A DNA stretch of 23,303 nt from Alphaproteobacteria bacterium (GTDB lineage: Bacteria; Pseudomonadota; Alphaproteobacteria; Paracaedibacterales; CAIOTO01). The notes beneath the pieces were generated by a model. That model made no database searches and was not told the origin of the DNA. It saw nothing but the letters and a program-made list of their open reading frames with translations. The translations under genes were made by a program, and so were the position numbers. The stretch is from assembly GCA_030727085.1 (NCBI GenBank), contig JANRCF010000043.1, positions 9,436 to 32,738 of the forward strand, read 5' to 3'. Below, one piece after another: positions 14,952 to 23,290 of this stretch. Numbering within the stretch: position 1 is the stretch's first letter; every line of letters begins with the position of its first letter.

Positions 14952-15998
14952 ATGAGTTCTACCACCGAAGAACGCTTGATCGAAGGCACTGAAACCCTTG
15001 ACGATTTAATGAGTGACTTAAAAGATCCTTCCTTACGTCCATTGTCATTGGATGATTTTACCGGACAAAAGATGGTGCGATCGAATCTTTCCGTGTTTAT
15101 TCAGGCGGCGCGTGCGCGAAATGAATCGTTGGATCACGTGTTGTTGTATGGCCCGCCCGGCCTTGGTAAAACCACGCTTGCACAAATTATTGCCAAAGAA
15201 TTGAATGTGGGTTTCAGGGCAACATCTGGCCCGGTTATTGCAAAATCGGGTGATTTGGCCGCTGTGCTGACTAACTTGCAACCTAAAGATGTTTTGTTTA
15301 TCGATGAAATTCATCGTTTAAATCCTGCAGTCGAGGAAATTCTATACCCTGCGATGGAAGATCGTAAGCTTGACATCATGATTGGTGAAGGGCCATCGGC
15401 CAGGTCAATTCGCATTGATTTGCCTGAATTTACGCTTGTGGGGGCGACGACACGATCGGGACTTTTAACGCAGCCGCTTCGTGAACGATTTGGCATTCCG
15501 CTCCGCCTTGAATTTTATGACCTTGCGGACTTGACAAAGATTGTATTGCGAGCAGCATCGTTGCTTGAGTGTTCGATGACAAATCAGGGCGCAGAAGAAA
15601 TTGCACGCAGAGCCCGTGGTACGCCGCGCATTGCCGGACGATTACTGCGACGTGTGCGTGACTTTGCAAGCGTTGAAGGCTTGGCGAGCATTGATATTGA
15701 TGTGGCTCAAAATGCATTGAATCGATTAGATGTTGACCCACTTGGCCTTGATCAGCAAGACGTGCGATTCTTGAAATTGTTGGTGAATTTCTATAAAGGT
15801 GGACCTGTCGGCGTTGAAACGATTGCGGCGGCATTGTCGGAGCAGCGCGATACGATTGAAGAAGTAATTGAGCCGTATTTGATTCAACAAGGGCTTTTGC
15901 AACGCACGCCGCGCGGACGGATGTTGACTGATTTCGCGTATGATCATTTGGGGTTGGATCGGTTGATGCAAGCGCCAAAGCAGCGGGAATTGTTTTAG
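14952..15998 (+). CDS. ruvB: Holliday junction branch migration ATPase RuvB
   Basis: RuvB is the hexameric AAA+ motor that, with RuvA, drives branch migration of Holliday junctions. The ATG at 14952 is preferred to the in-frame ATG at 14919 because it has an AAAGG 6-7 nt upstream and gives the usual 348 residues. Motifs: FTGQ near residue 36, Walker A GPPGLGKTT (67-75), Walker B DEIH (118-121), the sensor stretch GATTRSGLLTQPLRERFG, and the winged-helix C-terminus with YKGGPVGVETIAAALSE and RTPRGR. ruvA and ruvC are not adjacent; in many bacteria ruvA precedes ruvB directly. A repeat-rich 235-270 bp gap lies upstream, so rearrangement may have separated it from ruvA. Confidence 0.98.
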   Translation: MSSTTEERLIEGTETLDDLMSDLKDPSLRPLSLDDFTGQKMVRSNLSVFIQAARARNESLDHVLLYGPPGLGKTTLAQIIAKELNVGFRATSGPVIAKSGDLAAVLTNLQPKDVLFIDEIHRLNPAVEEILYPAMEDRKLDIMIGEGPSARSIRIDLPEFTLVGATTRSGLLTQPLRERFGIPLRLEFYDLADLTKIVLRAASLLECSMTNQGAEEIARRARGTPRIAGRLLRRVRDFASVEGLASIDIDVAQNALNRLDVDPLGLDQQDVRFLKLLVNFYKGGPVGVETIAAALSEQRDTIEEVIEPYLIQQGLLQRTPRGRMLTDFAYDHLGLDRLMQAPKQRELF

Positions 15999-16047
15999 AT
16001 GCGTTTTAATGCTTAATTTTCAATAAAAACAACAACTAACAAATACA

Positions 16048-16076
16048 TTGAAATAAAAAACAAACTAATCTATATT
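16048..16076 (+). promoter_or_regulatory. sigma70-type promoter of the long exported protein gene
   Basis: TTGAAA (16048-16053), 17-bp spacer, TATATT (16071-16076), placed 36 bp before the ATG at 16113. The surrounding DNA is AT-rich, so chance matches are likely. The spacing and position support it. Confidence 0.45.
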
Positions 16077-16112
16077 CCTATGTTATAAACAATCAGAATA
16101 TGGGAATTAAAA

Positions 16113-18290
16113 ATGAGAACCAAGCGAATTGCAGCAAGCCTTTTACTTTTGCTGTCAACCTCTGCACATACAATGGAATCTGCTTTTATTGTAGATGAAT
16201 CCAGCAATCAATGCGCTCGTTCAAAATCAACTTATTCTCATTCTTTTTCACCATTGCATCGCTTTTTAAATGATGATTTCGTATCTAACTTACGTTTTCT
16301 TTGTGGGCAAAGACAATGGAATCCAGCACTCTCTGGGCATTTCCAATCTATTATAACTATGAGTTTTCCTACTGATTCAATGACGCAATTTGTGCACCTG
16401 CTGTTTCCATCACCAACAGGTGATTATTTAGTTGCCAATCAATCGACTGACATCATTGCAAAAACAAAAGCATCTAAGTTTTACGCTGCATTAACAGAGA
16501 TGCGCACCAACGGAGCACTAGATGTTTGGAGTCTATTTGAGCTTTTGTTTGATCGTCAATTATCGCCTTTTGCAAAAGAAATCATAATCGCAGAAACCAA
16601 TAATTTCCACATTGAACAATATGCAAATGCAGTTAAAAAAGAAGCCACACAGCATCAAATGTCGATCGATGAACTTATGAAACATCTGCAAGATGATGAT
16701 TTTTTCCAAGATGGATTTTTAGATAGCAAGGCTGGAAAATTATTTAAAACCGCCCTTAAAGGTGGCAATCCAGCAAGACAAAAAATACAACAGGCTTTAC
16801 CAAAAAGACTTAAAAATTTAAAAGACACATTAGATAATCCAAAAATTAATCCACATAAAAAATCTAAAATAGAAGCCGAGCTAAAAGAGCTTCTTCAACT
16901 CAACGATAGCTTTGTTACCAAACATGATTTTCAAGGTTATCAAATTGCAAATGCAGTTGCGCATGCTCTCAAGCAAGAACAAAGTGGAGATTACTCTGCA
17001 GGCACACTTGAGCGCATTGTTGCAACGTATATGTGGCAAAAGGCTGAAACGATTGACGATTTATCATTTTTAGCAGGCGCTTCACTCATAGATTATGGTG
17101 CGATGAAAGCGCAAATCAAGCCACTCATTGAAAACACAGAGTCATTACAAGACTATTACGATGCTGGACGTCACGATGTGATTTGGGCATATATTTATCG
17201 TGAGAGATTGATGCTGGACGCAAAACATGTGCCTATCATAAAGTATCGTACAACGACCGTAGACGGGCATTCAATTCCAGATTGCTTTGAAACAGCGATG
17301 CATAATGCGGCTGATTTCTTGTGTTTTAAAGAGGGAAGTTTTGACCCAACTGTTTGGAAAGAAGGCAGCGAACTTCATCGTTATTTTTCAGAATTTAGAA
17401 ATACAACGCCGAATGACCCACGTACCAGGTCTAAATGGGCAACAGTAGTTGCAAAAAGAAAAGATGTGCTTTATTACACGCCATCTAAAAAAATGAACGA
17501 TGCAGGTAACACGATTGAAGCTGTTCCTGGCATTATCAATATGTTCAAAATTATGGCGCATTTGGGAGGTGCTTCTGATGCTACTTGGGAGCATATCGCG
17601 CAATTAGAAACATTGCCAGAGGCGAATGCAGAAGAGCAATTAAGCGCATTATTTAAATTACTGATGACCGATTTAACGCAAGAGAAGGTCGCATTTGAAG
17701 GTGTTAATTGTTCAGGTGTAAGTAAGATTTTTGATCGTATCCCAGAACATAATGATTTTACTGGTACGTTTTATGTAACGGTAAAAGATAGGTTGCCTTT
17801 TGAATGGCAGTTTATGCATAAACATTCCATATTCAAATGTGACGCACCAACACAAACATACGATGAAAACGTGGCGCATATCTTAGCTCAGTTGCCATTA
17901 CTTACTGCTTTGAAGTCGCATTATTCTGATTTAAGAACACTCATCAATCCCGAAATGACGCATCAAGACCTTACAAAGTTGTTGATGGAAAGCGATTTAA
18001 GATCGCCTGATTTGCGTCGTGAGATCATGCCAATTTTATTGGATTCACATCTTGATTTGCCGCTTCTTAAGAATATTCTTAAACAAATTGAAAAAGAAGG
18101 TGATCAACATGAAGCAAAAGAAATCCTTAAGATATTTAATAAAAATCTGAATATATGGTTAGCTGATAATTCTAAACGCAAGATCATTATAGATCTGATA
18201 CAATCTGCGCCAAAGCTTTTTTCTACAGAGTACAGCAGTCAAAATGATGTGGAAACTCGAATACTATGTCGTTCATTGCTTGAACGCTAA
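16113..18290 (+). CDS. large exported effector-like protein, N-terminal part (725 aa to in-frame stop)
   Basis: Function is unknown. Residues 1-20 (MRTKRIAASLLLLLSTSAHT) are a classic Sec signal peptide. The mature part is mostly helical, with a Lys-rich stretch (about 225-265) and a central motif HSIPDCFETAMHNAADFLCF (386-405). I loosely associate such a 'PDCxET...N' pattern with long uncharacterised proteins of intracellular bacteria; this is recall and not a search. A second Cys motif, NCSGVSKIFDRIP, lies near residues 532-544. The frame ends at TAA 18288-18290, but the same frame stays open immediately after and continues into the next feature with compatible composition. This is therefore best read as the 5' part of one ~1100-codon gene. 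It may still make a 725-aa exported protein. Confidence 0.72.
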   Translation: MRTKRIAASLLLLLSTSAHTMESAFIVDESSNQCARSKSTYSHSFSPLHRFLNDDFVSNLRFLCGQRQWNPALSGHFQSIITMSFPTDSMTQFVHLLFPSPTGDYLVANQSTDIIAKTKASKFYAALTEMRTNGALDVWSLFELLFDRQLSPFAKEIIIAETNNFHIEQYANAVKKEATQHQMSIDELMKHLQDDDFFQDGFLDSKAGKLFKTALKGGNPARQKIQQALPKRLKNLKDTLDNPKINPHKKSKIEAELKELLQLNDSFVTKHDFQGYQIANAVAHALKQEQSGDYSAGTLERIVATYMWQKAETIDDLSFLAGASLIDYGAMKAQIKPLIENTESLQDYYDAGRHDVIWAYIYRERLMLDAKHVPIIKYRTTTVDGHSIPDCFETAMHNAADFLCFKEGSFDPTVWKEGSELHRYFSEFRNTTPNDPRTRSKWATVVAKRKDVLYYTPSKKMNDAGNTIEAVPGIINMFKIMAHLGGASDATWEHIAQLETLPEANAEEQLSALFKLLMTDLTQEKVAFEGVNCSGVSKIFDRIPEHNDFTGTFYVTVKDRLPFEWQFMHKHSIFKCDAPTQTYDENVAHILAQLPLLTALKSHYSDLRTLINPEMTHQDLTKLLMESDLRSPDLRREIMPILLDSHLDLPLLKNILKQIEKEGDQHEAKEILKIFNKNLNIWLADNSKRKIIIDLIQSAPKLFSTEYSSQNDVETRILCRSLLER

Positions 18291-18335
18291 AAACAGATAC
18301 ATGATCAAGAAGCCCACACACTTGCGCTTTACCTT

Positions 18336-19415
18336 ATGGAAAAACAAAAATGGGTAAATTTTCTTTGTAATGGAAATGAGGATATTGTTTTATCCTACAT
18401 AAAGCATTTTAAAAACACAAAAGGCCTTATGAATGTTCCATTTTTTGATAAATCTGGAGAACTTTTTGATTTACATGATTTCTACAAACTTGAAAATGTA
18501 TCTTTTTCAATGTCAAATCCCAACTCGGCCTCCGCTCAACTGACAGCACCATCGGCTTCATCACAATTATTATCCATTGAAGAAATTGATGCCTTTGTTC
18601 AAAAAATGGCACCGTCTGTGGAAGAAATTTCATTTAATTATGTTGACACGATTGAGCAGTTGAAGAATGTGCATGCGATTGTGACAGAGATGAAAAAGAC
18701 GCGCGAAAAACTTGAGACACATGTTAGCGTTAATTTTAGCCTGGATGCTTTATTTAATTTAAAAGGTTCAAATCCAGCTTTGTTTGAATGGGTAAAACAA
18801 GACTTTCGAAATACACTTCATGGTGATTTTAATAAGTTGATCCATTTGAATCAAACAGATCCTGAATTTTTTGAATGGATAAAAAAATTTATTACAGGGA
18901 TATCTAATGCTAACTTAGGAATCATTTTCGAGTTGGGTAAAACAAATCCTGAATTCTTTGAATGGATGGCATCAAAGATTACATATTTAGGTGGTATGGA
19001 TTTTCTTCAACATGAAGATCAAATGCACTTGTTTGCAAACGTAACAAACATTATGAATTTTCAAATTACTAATACGAACGGGACGTTAAATCGATCGTTA
19101 TTTAGTAAATTGAACCGTTTCAATGAATTGCAACAGCTTCATTTTAGTTGTTTTAAATGGGGTCAATCCATTCCTGATAATACTTTAGATTCAACATCCT
19201 TTGATGTGATTGTTGATCAGCTACCACGATCGCTACAAGCCGTTTCTATTTACAACCTATCCACTGTTAGCTGGGATGATTTTGAACCTTTTGTGGAAAC
19301 ACTTGCAACAAGAAGACCTGAACTTAGAATCGATATGCATGGGTCAAGAACTATTTTAGAAGGGCTCCCGCGAATGATGAGCCTTGTTGAGTCCGGAAGA
19401 ATCGCCGCACACTAG
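18336..19415 (+). CDS. C-terminal part of the split exported protein, with 29-residue repeats
   Basis: The 359 residues counted from the first Met after the in-frame stop carry no signal peptide, so as a separate product it would not be exported by Sec. Three tandem units end in FEW at residues 150-152, 179-181 and 208-210, an exact 29-residue period; each has the form L-x3-NPxxFEWxxxx. After them, residues about 262-335 have spaced leucines (FNELQQLHFS, LPRSLQAVSIYN) reminiscent of leucine-rich repeats, and a Ser/Ala-rich linker lies at about 58-80. Repeat-built C-termini suit protein binding, as in host-directed effectors, but this is inference. Translation as an independent gene is doubtful because there is no ribosome site. 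Confidence 0.55.
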   Translation: MEKQKWVNFLCNGNEDIVLSYIKHFKNTKGLMNVPFFDKSGELFDLHDFYKLENVSFSMSNPNSASAQLTAPSASSQLLSIEEIDAFVQKMAPSVEEISFNYVDTIEQLKNVHAIVTEMKKTREKLETHVSVNFSLDALFNLKGSNPALFEWVKQDFRNTLHGDFNKLIHLNQTDPEFFEWIKKFITGISNANLGIIFELGKTNPEFFEWMASKITYLGGMDFLQHEDQMHLFANVTNIMNFQITNTNGTLNRSLFSKLNRFNELQQLHFSCFKWGQSIPDNTLDSTSFDVIVDQLPRSLQAVSIYNLSTVSWDDFEPFVETLATRRPELRIDMHGSRTILEGLPRMMSLVESGRIAAH

Positions 19416-19419
19416 AACA

Positions 19420-19448
19420 TTGCATTAGAAGCGCTGAATTCATATAAT
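19420..19448 (+). promoter_or_regulatory. sigma70-type promoter of the amino acid permease
   Basis: TTGCAT (19420-19425), 17-bp spacer, perfect TATAAT (19443-19448), 36 bp before the ATG at 19485 and just after the previous stop at 19415. This is the best-spaced consensus match in the window. Confidence 0.6.
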
Positions 19449-19484
19449 GTCCTATTATTTCTAACATATAATAAAGTCCCATTT

Positions 19485-20630
19485 ATGAATCAACGAACAC
19501 TCGGCGCGACATTCCTTATTGCCGGCACAACCATTGGTGCTGGCATGCTCGCCCTTCCCATGACATCTGTCAATTTTGGTTTTGCGCGCAGCATTGCATT
19601 ATTGATTGGCATGTGGCTGTATATGTTGATTTCCGCTGCAATCATGGTTGAAATTAGTCATGGCAAGGGGCAAAGCATCGCAGCCATCGCTGAAAAACAT
19701 TTGGGCGCTTGGGGTTCACGTGTGGCGGCCATAAGCATGCTTACCCTTTTTTGGTCACTCTTGTGGTGTTATATTTCGGGCGGTAGTTCTATTTTACGTC
19801 AAGAAATAGGCGGCACGTTACCAACCTCGGTGCTAGTGATTGCATTCACGTTATTCTTTGGTATATTTGTCGTCATTTGCACCCGCACGACTGATTATGC
19901 AAATCGTTTTCTCTTTCTAACCAAAGCTGTGATTTTTGCTGTTATTATCGTGGGGCTATTTCCGTTTGTACGCTATGAAAATTTGGCTTCAACCGCCACA
20001 AGCAACCAGCTTTCACTCTATCACGTGATTCCTATCTTCTTCACATCCTTTGGTTTTCATGGATGCATCCCAAGCTTAATTACATATCTTGATGGAGATA
20101 AAAAAAGCATTTATATCAGCCTTGTAGTAGGGAGTCTTATCCCGCTAATGGTGTATATTGTGTGGCAAACCATAACATTGGGCATTGTTGGCAGCCATCT
20201 AAATGGTGCTGAAGACGTTGGTGTTTTCATCAATCACTTAACAACAAAAACCGGACACCCGTATCTTTCATTTTTGATCAATGCATTTGCTTTCTTGGCA
20301 ATTGCGACATCGTTTCTTGGGGTCGCGTTGGGATTATTCGATTACGTATCAGAGTGGTTTAAAAAAAACAATGATGGCAAAACCCGCTTAAAAGTGGCTC
20401 TGCTGACGTTTGGTTTGCCTTTATTATTAGCATTAATTTATCCAAATGGATTTATTACAGCGCTGGGTTGCGCAGCAGTGGCATTAAGCCTTTTAGCCGT
20501 TGTGCTGCCGTGTTTAGTTGCATTAAAGAAAGATCAACCTACTTCATTTCTGATGAGCAAAGGCGTGGTGTTGTTGATTCTACTTGGCGGCGTTGCTGTT
20601 ATAGCGATTGAAGTGATATTGAAAAGCTAG
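19485..20630 (+). CDS. aromatic/hydroxy amino acid permease family transporter (TyrP/Mtr-like)
   Basis: This is an inner-membrane proton-coupled amino acid importer of the HAAAP family. The 381-residue protein is almost wholly hydrophobic, with about 11 membrane segments. It opens with the family hallmark LGATFLIAGTTIGAGMLALP in the first broken helix (residues 6-25). A second conserved stretch, FFTSFGFHGCIPSLITYLDG, lies near 185-205. The substrate is probably tyrosine or tryptophan by analogy to TyrP and Mtr, but the family also carries other amino acids, so no symbol is given. Such importers are frequent in intracellular bacteria that take amino acids from a host. It has its own good promoter, and the ribosome site is poor. 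It converges on ispB after 42 bp. Confidence 0.9.
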   Translation: MNQRTLGATFLIAGTTIGAGMLALPMTSVNFGFARSIALLIGMWLYMLISAAIMVEISHGKGQSIAAIAEKHLGAWGSRVAAISMLTLFWSLLWCYISGGSSILRQEIGGTLPTSVLVIAFTLFFGIFVVICTRTTDYANRFLFLTKAVIFAVIIVGLFPFVRYENLASTATSNQLSLYHVIPIFFTSFGFHGCIPSLITYLDGDKKSIYISLVVGSLIPLMVYIVWQTITLGIVGSHLNGAEDVGVFINHLTTKTGHPYLSFLINAFAFLAIATSFLGVALGLFDYVSEWFKKNNDGKTRLKVALLTFGLPLLLALIYPNGFITALGCAAVALSLLAVVLPCLVALKKDQPTSFLMSKGVVLLILLGGVAVIAIEVILKS

Positions 20631-20672
20631 CTCCTCTTATGAGAGCAATCACGATTCCGACCAAGTGAATCT

Positions 20673-21698
20673 TTAGGCAACATTCTCGGTATGTAAAGTC
20701 ACCGTCATGCATGACTCGGTTGCGCGTGCAACTACATAATTAGGAATCTGTTCCATCACATCGCGTATCGCCGATGGCGGCAGCAACGTTATCGCATCCC
20801 GGGCTTGTCTTGCATATGAAAACGCCTCATCCACGCACGCATCAAAAACGCCGCCGGCTGTAAATAATGTGCATAGCCGTTTAAAGTCTTCTTCTGTCCG
20901 CACAGCATCTGGTGCAAACAATGATTTTAGCCATTTTGTATCTGCTAAGGTTTTAAGCGCAATGATAATTGGCAGCGTAACTTTGCCTTCAAAAAAATCC
21001 TCGCCTGGTTTTTTGCCATAATGCTCCGACGGAAAATAATCAAAAATGTCATCCGTGATTTGAAACGCAAGACCAAGGTTGAGACCAAAAGAAGACAGCA
21101 ATTGCAATTGTTCAAAACTCGCCCCACCAACCATGCCGCCAACAGTACAGGCTGCCTCGAACAAGGTTGCTGTTTTGCGTGTCGCAATCGTTAGATACAT
21201 ATCATGGGACAAATCAATTTGATGACTTTGGCTTAACTGCAAGACTTCACCTTCGGCAATTAATGCCAGTGCATCGGCTAGCACCTTCATGACGCCTTTT
21301 GTGTCTGTCGATACCATCGATTGAAATGCACGTGAAAATAAAAAGTCCCCTGCAAGAACGCTCATGGTATTGCCCCAAATCACATTGGCGGTTTCTTGCC
21401 CACGCCTAAGATCTGATTCATCGACCACATCATCATGTAATAACGTTGCGCTGTGTATTAGCTCAACCGCTGCACCTAAATAAAGACTATCTTTATTTAA
21501 TTTACCGAACAAACGCTGACTAGCTAACGTTAACATTGGCCGAATACGTTTTCCGCCTGCCTTCACCAAATGCTCAGCCACACTCGATACAAGCACCACA
21601 TCGCTTTTAAGATATGTCAGCAAGATCTTATTAAGCGCTTGCATATCTGCATTTAAAAGATCGTGAAGTTTCGTGAGCGGTGTTACGGCAGATTTCAT
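20673..21698 (-). CDS. ispB: octaprenyl/polyprenyl diphosphate synthase
   Basis: This is a trans-prenyltransferase that condenses IPP units on FPP to make the long side chain of ubiquinone. In the 341-residue protein the first Asp-rich motif is HDDVVDE (D89-D93) within IHSATLLHDDVVDESDLRRG, nearly the E. coli IspB sequence. The second is ITDDIFDY (D216-D220). The small Ala at the fifth position before the first motif fits a long-chain product. Chain length (C40, C50 or other) is not decidable. About 16 residues (ATESCMTVTLHTENVA) extend past the usual end YVVAR. It is divergent from the methyltransferase at 21786, an arrangement common in alphaproteobacteria. Its product supports the quinone pool used by the bc1 complex (petA). 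Confidence 0.95.
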   Translation of the reverse strand: MKSAVTPLTKLHDLLNADMQALNKILLTYLKSDVVLVSSVAEHLVKAGGKRIRPMLTLASQRLFGKLNKDSLYLGAAVELIHSATLLHDDVVDESDLRRGQETANVIWGNTMSVLAGDFLFSRAFQSMVSTDTKGVMKVLADALALIAEGEVLQLSQSHQIDLSHDMYLTIATRKTATLFEAACTVGGMVGGASFEQLQLLSSFGLNLGLAFQITDDIFDYFPSEHYGKKPGEDFFEGKVTLPIIIALKTLADTKWLKSLFAPDAVRTEEDFKRLCTLFTAGGVFDACVDEAFSYARQARDAITLLPPSAIRDVMEQIPNYVVARATESCMTVTLHTENVA

Positions 21699-21785
21699 AA
21701 GTAAAATTCAATTCAAAAAATTCAATGTTTGACACAACAGTTTAACCGATTAAAATGAAATCTGAAATGAGGAAAAACTATTTTT

Positions 21786-22550
21786 ATGTCAAATATACCG
21801 ATTGAACCCATTTATACCGAAGATTTTTTGCTTGGCGGCCGTGTTTTAATACGCCAACCGCGTGATGGGTACCGCGTGGCCATTGATCCAATCTTTCTGG
21901 CGGCAGCAATTCAGGTAGATCCTGGACATACTATTTTAGACGTAGGCGCCGGTGTCGGTGCGGCATCACTTTGTTTGGCGATGCGTTGTCCTGACGTAAG
22001 AGTAACTGCGGTTGAGCTATTGCGCGAACACGTGCGTTATGCAGTGGATAATGTGAATTTAAATCGTCTTCGTGACCGGGTAGAAGTATTGCATGGCGAT
22101 CTTTTGCATCCGCCGCCACGGCTTGCAGCAGGCACATTTAGCCATGTAATGGCGAATCCACCCTACCTAGAAACAACGCGTGGACGCGTATCAGCAAACC
22201 CGATTAAGGCCAGAGCGAATCATGAAGGCAATGCCGATCTTGATCAATGGGCAAAATTTTGTTTGCTAATGGTAAAGCCAAAAGGCACCGTTACGTTTGT
22301 GCATCGCGCAGACCGCCTACCCGAAATACTCTCATACTTCTTAGGAAAACTGGGTGATATTGTTGTGTATCCGTTATGGCCAGGCAAAAATAAAGCGGCC
22401 AAACGCGTGCTTGTAAGCGGCGTTAAAAATTCACATGGTGCTTTTAGATTTATGCCAGGAATGACATTGCATCAAGAAGATGGCAAGTTCACCCCTGAGG
22501 CCGATGCAATTTTACGAAATGCGCAAGGGTTAGATATGTTGCGGGAATAA
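21786..22550 (+). CDS. tRNA1(Val) adenine(37)-N6-methyltransferase-like, class I SAM-dependent
   Basis: This is a Rossmann-fold N6-adenine methyltransferase of the TrmN6/YfiC type (COG4123-like). In 254 residues the SAM loop is ILDVGAGVGAASL (50-62), the acidic end of beta2 is VTAVELLREH, and the catalytic NPPY is at 124-127 (MANPPYLE). The N-terminal GYRVAIDPIFLAAAI is typical of the group. The exact tRNA substrate is inferred from the family; some alphaproteobacterial members have not been tested. Its 5' end is 87 bp from the divergent ispB start, and its stop is 2 bp from the stop of the convergent gene at 22553, leaving no room for a terminator. Confidence 0.88.
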   Translation: MSNIPIEPIYTEDFLLGGRVLIRQPRDGYRVAIDPIFLAAAIQVDPGHTILDVGAGVGAASLCLAMRCPDVRVTAVELLREHVRYAVDNVNLNRLRDRVEVLHGDLLHPPPRLAAGTFSHVMANPPYLETTRGRVSANPIKARANHEGNADLDQWAKFCLLMVKPKGTVTFVHRADRLPEILSYFLGKLGDIVVYPLWPGKNKAAKRVLVSGVKNSHGAFRFMPGMTLHQEDGKFTPEADAILRNAQGLDMLRE

Positions 22551-22552
22551 AT

Positions 22553-23290
22553 CTAAGGATAAATATGAACAGGCTCAATTCTATTCAATGCTGCAATACT
22601 CAAAGGGAGAGAAAATGAGTCTCCGCTCGCACTCGTTTCGTGTATTAACAGGCGGTCAGCTAAAACTAACTGTCCATGCTTTTCTTTAAGCTCTTTATCA
22701 AAACATTTAAGTTCATCTTCTGTTTGTAACGATTTAATTCTATGAATTCCTATCAGATATTCGTCCATGGTTTTAGCTTCCGGATCATCTATGAACAGGC
22801 GCATATATATATTCAAATCGACGTCCTTAAATCCAAAATATTTATAAAAAAGTTCAAGTTCATCTTTCACTTTATACCTTGCTTTGCAACTCTTACTTTT
22901 TAAATGGCTGATGATAGCGTGGCCATCTTTAAATTTTGTTCCTGCTGCTCCATTTTTGTCTCTATTTTTTCCTGTCGTATTTCCAGAACCTGCTTCTCGT
23001 ACCTTTTTTCTTCTAAATTTCTCTGGTGATATGCCATATGTCATTTCCAGTTCCTCATTAGCTGCAGCTGCAGCTTCAGTTTCAGTTCCATATTCATCTT
23101 CAGGGATCAGATACCCGGCATGCTCAGTTATTTGAATGACATCATCCTCACCCAAGCCTTTCAATTTCTTTCCTGTTGTAGGCTTTGCATCATCCTCTAT
23201 TTCTGAATAAGAAGATTCTTTCTTCAAAATAGGCAGCAGCTCACCTCTTGCTCTCTTGATTGTTTTAATTTCTTTTTTGATTTTTCCCAC
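22553..23290 (-). CDS. hypothetical protein, basic and hydrophilic, possibly 5' truncated
   Basis: No family is recognised. The first possible start in the window is GTG (23290-23288), but the frame stays open to the right edge (base 23303) with no stop, so the true start may lie outside. The visible 245 residues are hydrophilic, with no signal peptide or membrane segment. Residues 1-15 are Lys/Arg-rich (KIKKEIKTIKRARG) and a second basic cluster FRRKKVR lies near residues 91-97; both resemble eukaryotic nuclear-localisation patches. An Ala/Glu-rich stretch is near 70-82, and the C-terminal half (about 130-245) looks like a folded helical domain. Composition differs from the housekeeping neighbours, so recent acquisition or a host-directed role is possible but unproven. 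Confidence 0.62.
   Translation of the reverse strand: MGKIKKEIKTIKRARGELLPILKKESSYSEIEDDAKPTTGKKLKGLGEDDVIQITEHAGYLIPEDEYGTETEAAAAANEELEMTYGISPEKFRRKKVREAGSGNTTGKNRDKNGAAGTKFKDGHAIISHLKSKSCKARYKVKDELELFYKYFGFKDVDLNIYMRLFIDDPEAKTMDEYLIGIHRIKSLQTEDELKCFDKELKEKHGQLVLADRLLIHETSASGDSFSLPLSIAALNRIEPVHIYP

Larger units (their letters stand above)
16113..19415 (+). pseudogene. single ~1100-codon exported-protein gene interrupted by an in-frame TAA
   Basis: The two ORFs at 16113-18290 and 18336-19415 are in the same frame with only one stop codon (18288-18290) between them. The 15 codons between that stop and the second ATG read KQIHDQEAHTLALYL, a natural helical, soluble sequence with no further stop. 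The second ATG has no Shine-Dalgarno. One change such as CAA to TAA explains the split. It could be a recent nonsense mutation, a consensus error (an A5 run follows the T), or a stop that is read through. Confidence 0.68.

Noticed and set aside
20631..20672. Small hairpin (CTCT-TATG-AGAG) between the permease and ispB stops as a bidirectional terminator
   Set aside because: Only a 4-bp stem and no T tract on either strand.
20700..20715. GCATGACTCG in ispB matching part of the 11827-11896 inverted repeat
   Set aside because: Only about 10 bp are shared, without the second arm. It is likely chance within the IspB C-terminal codons.
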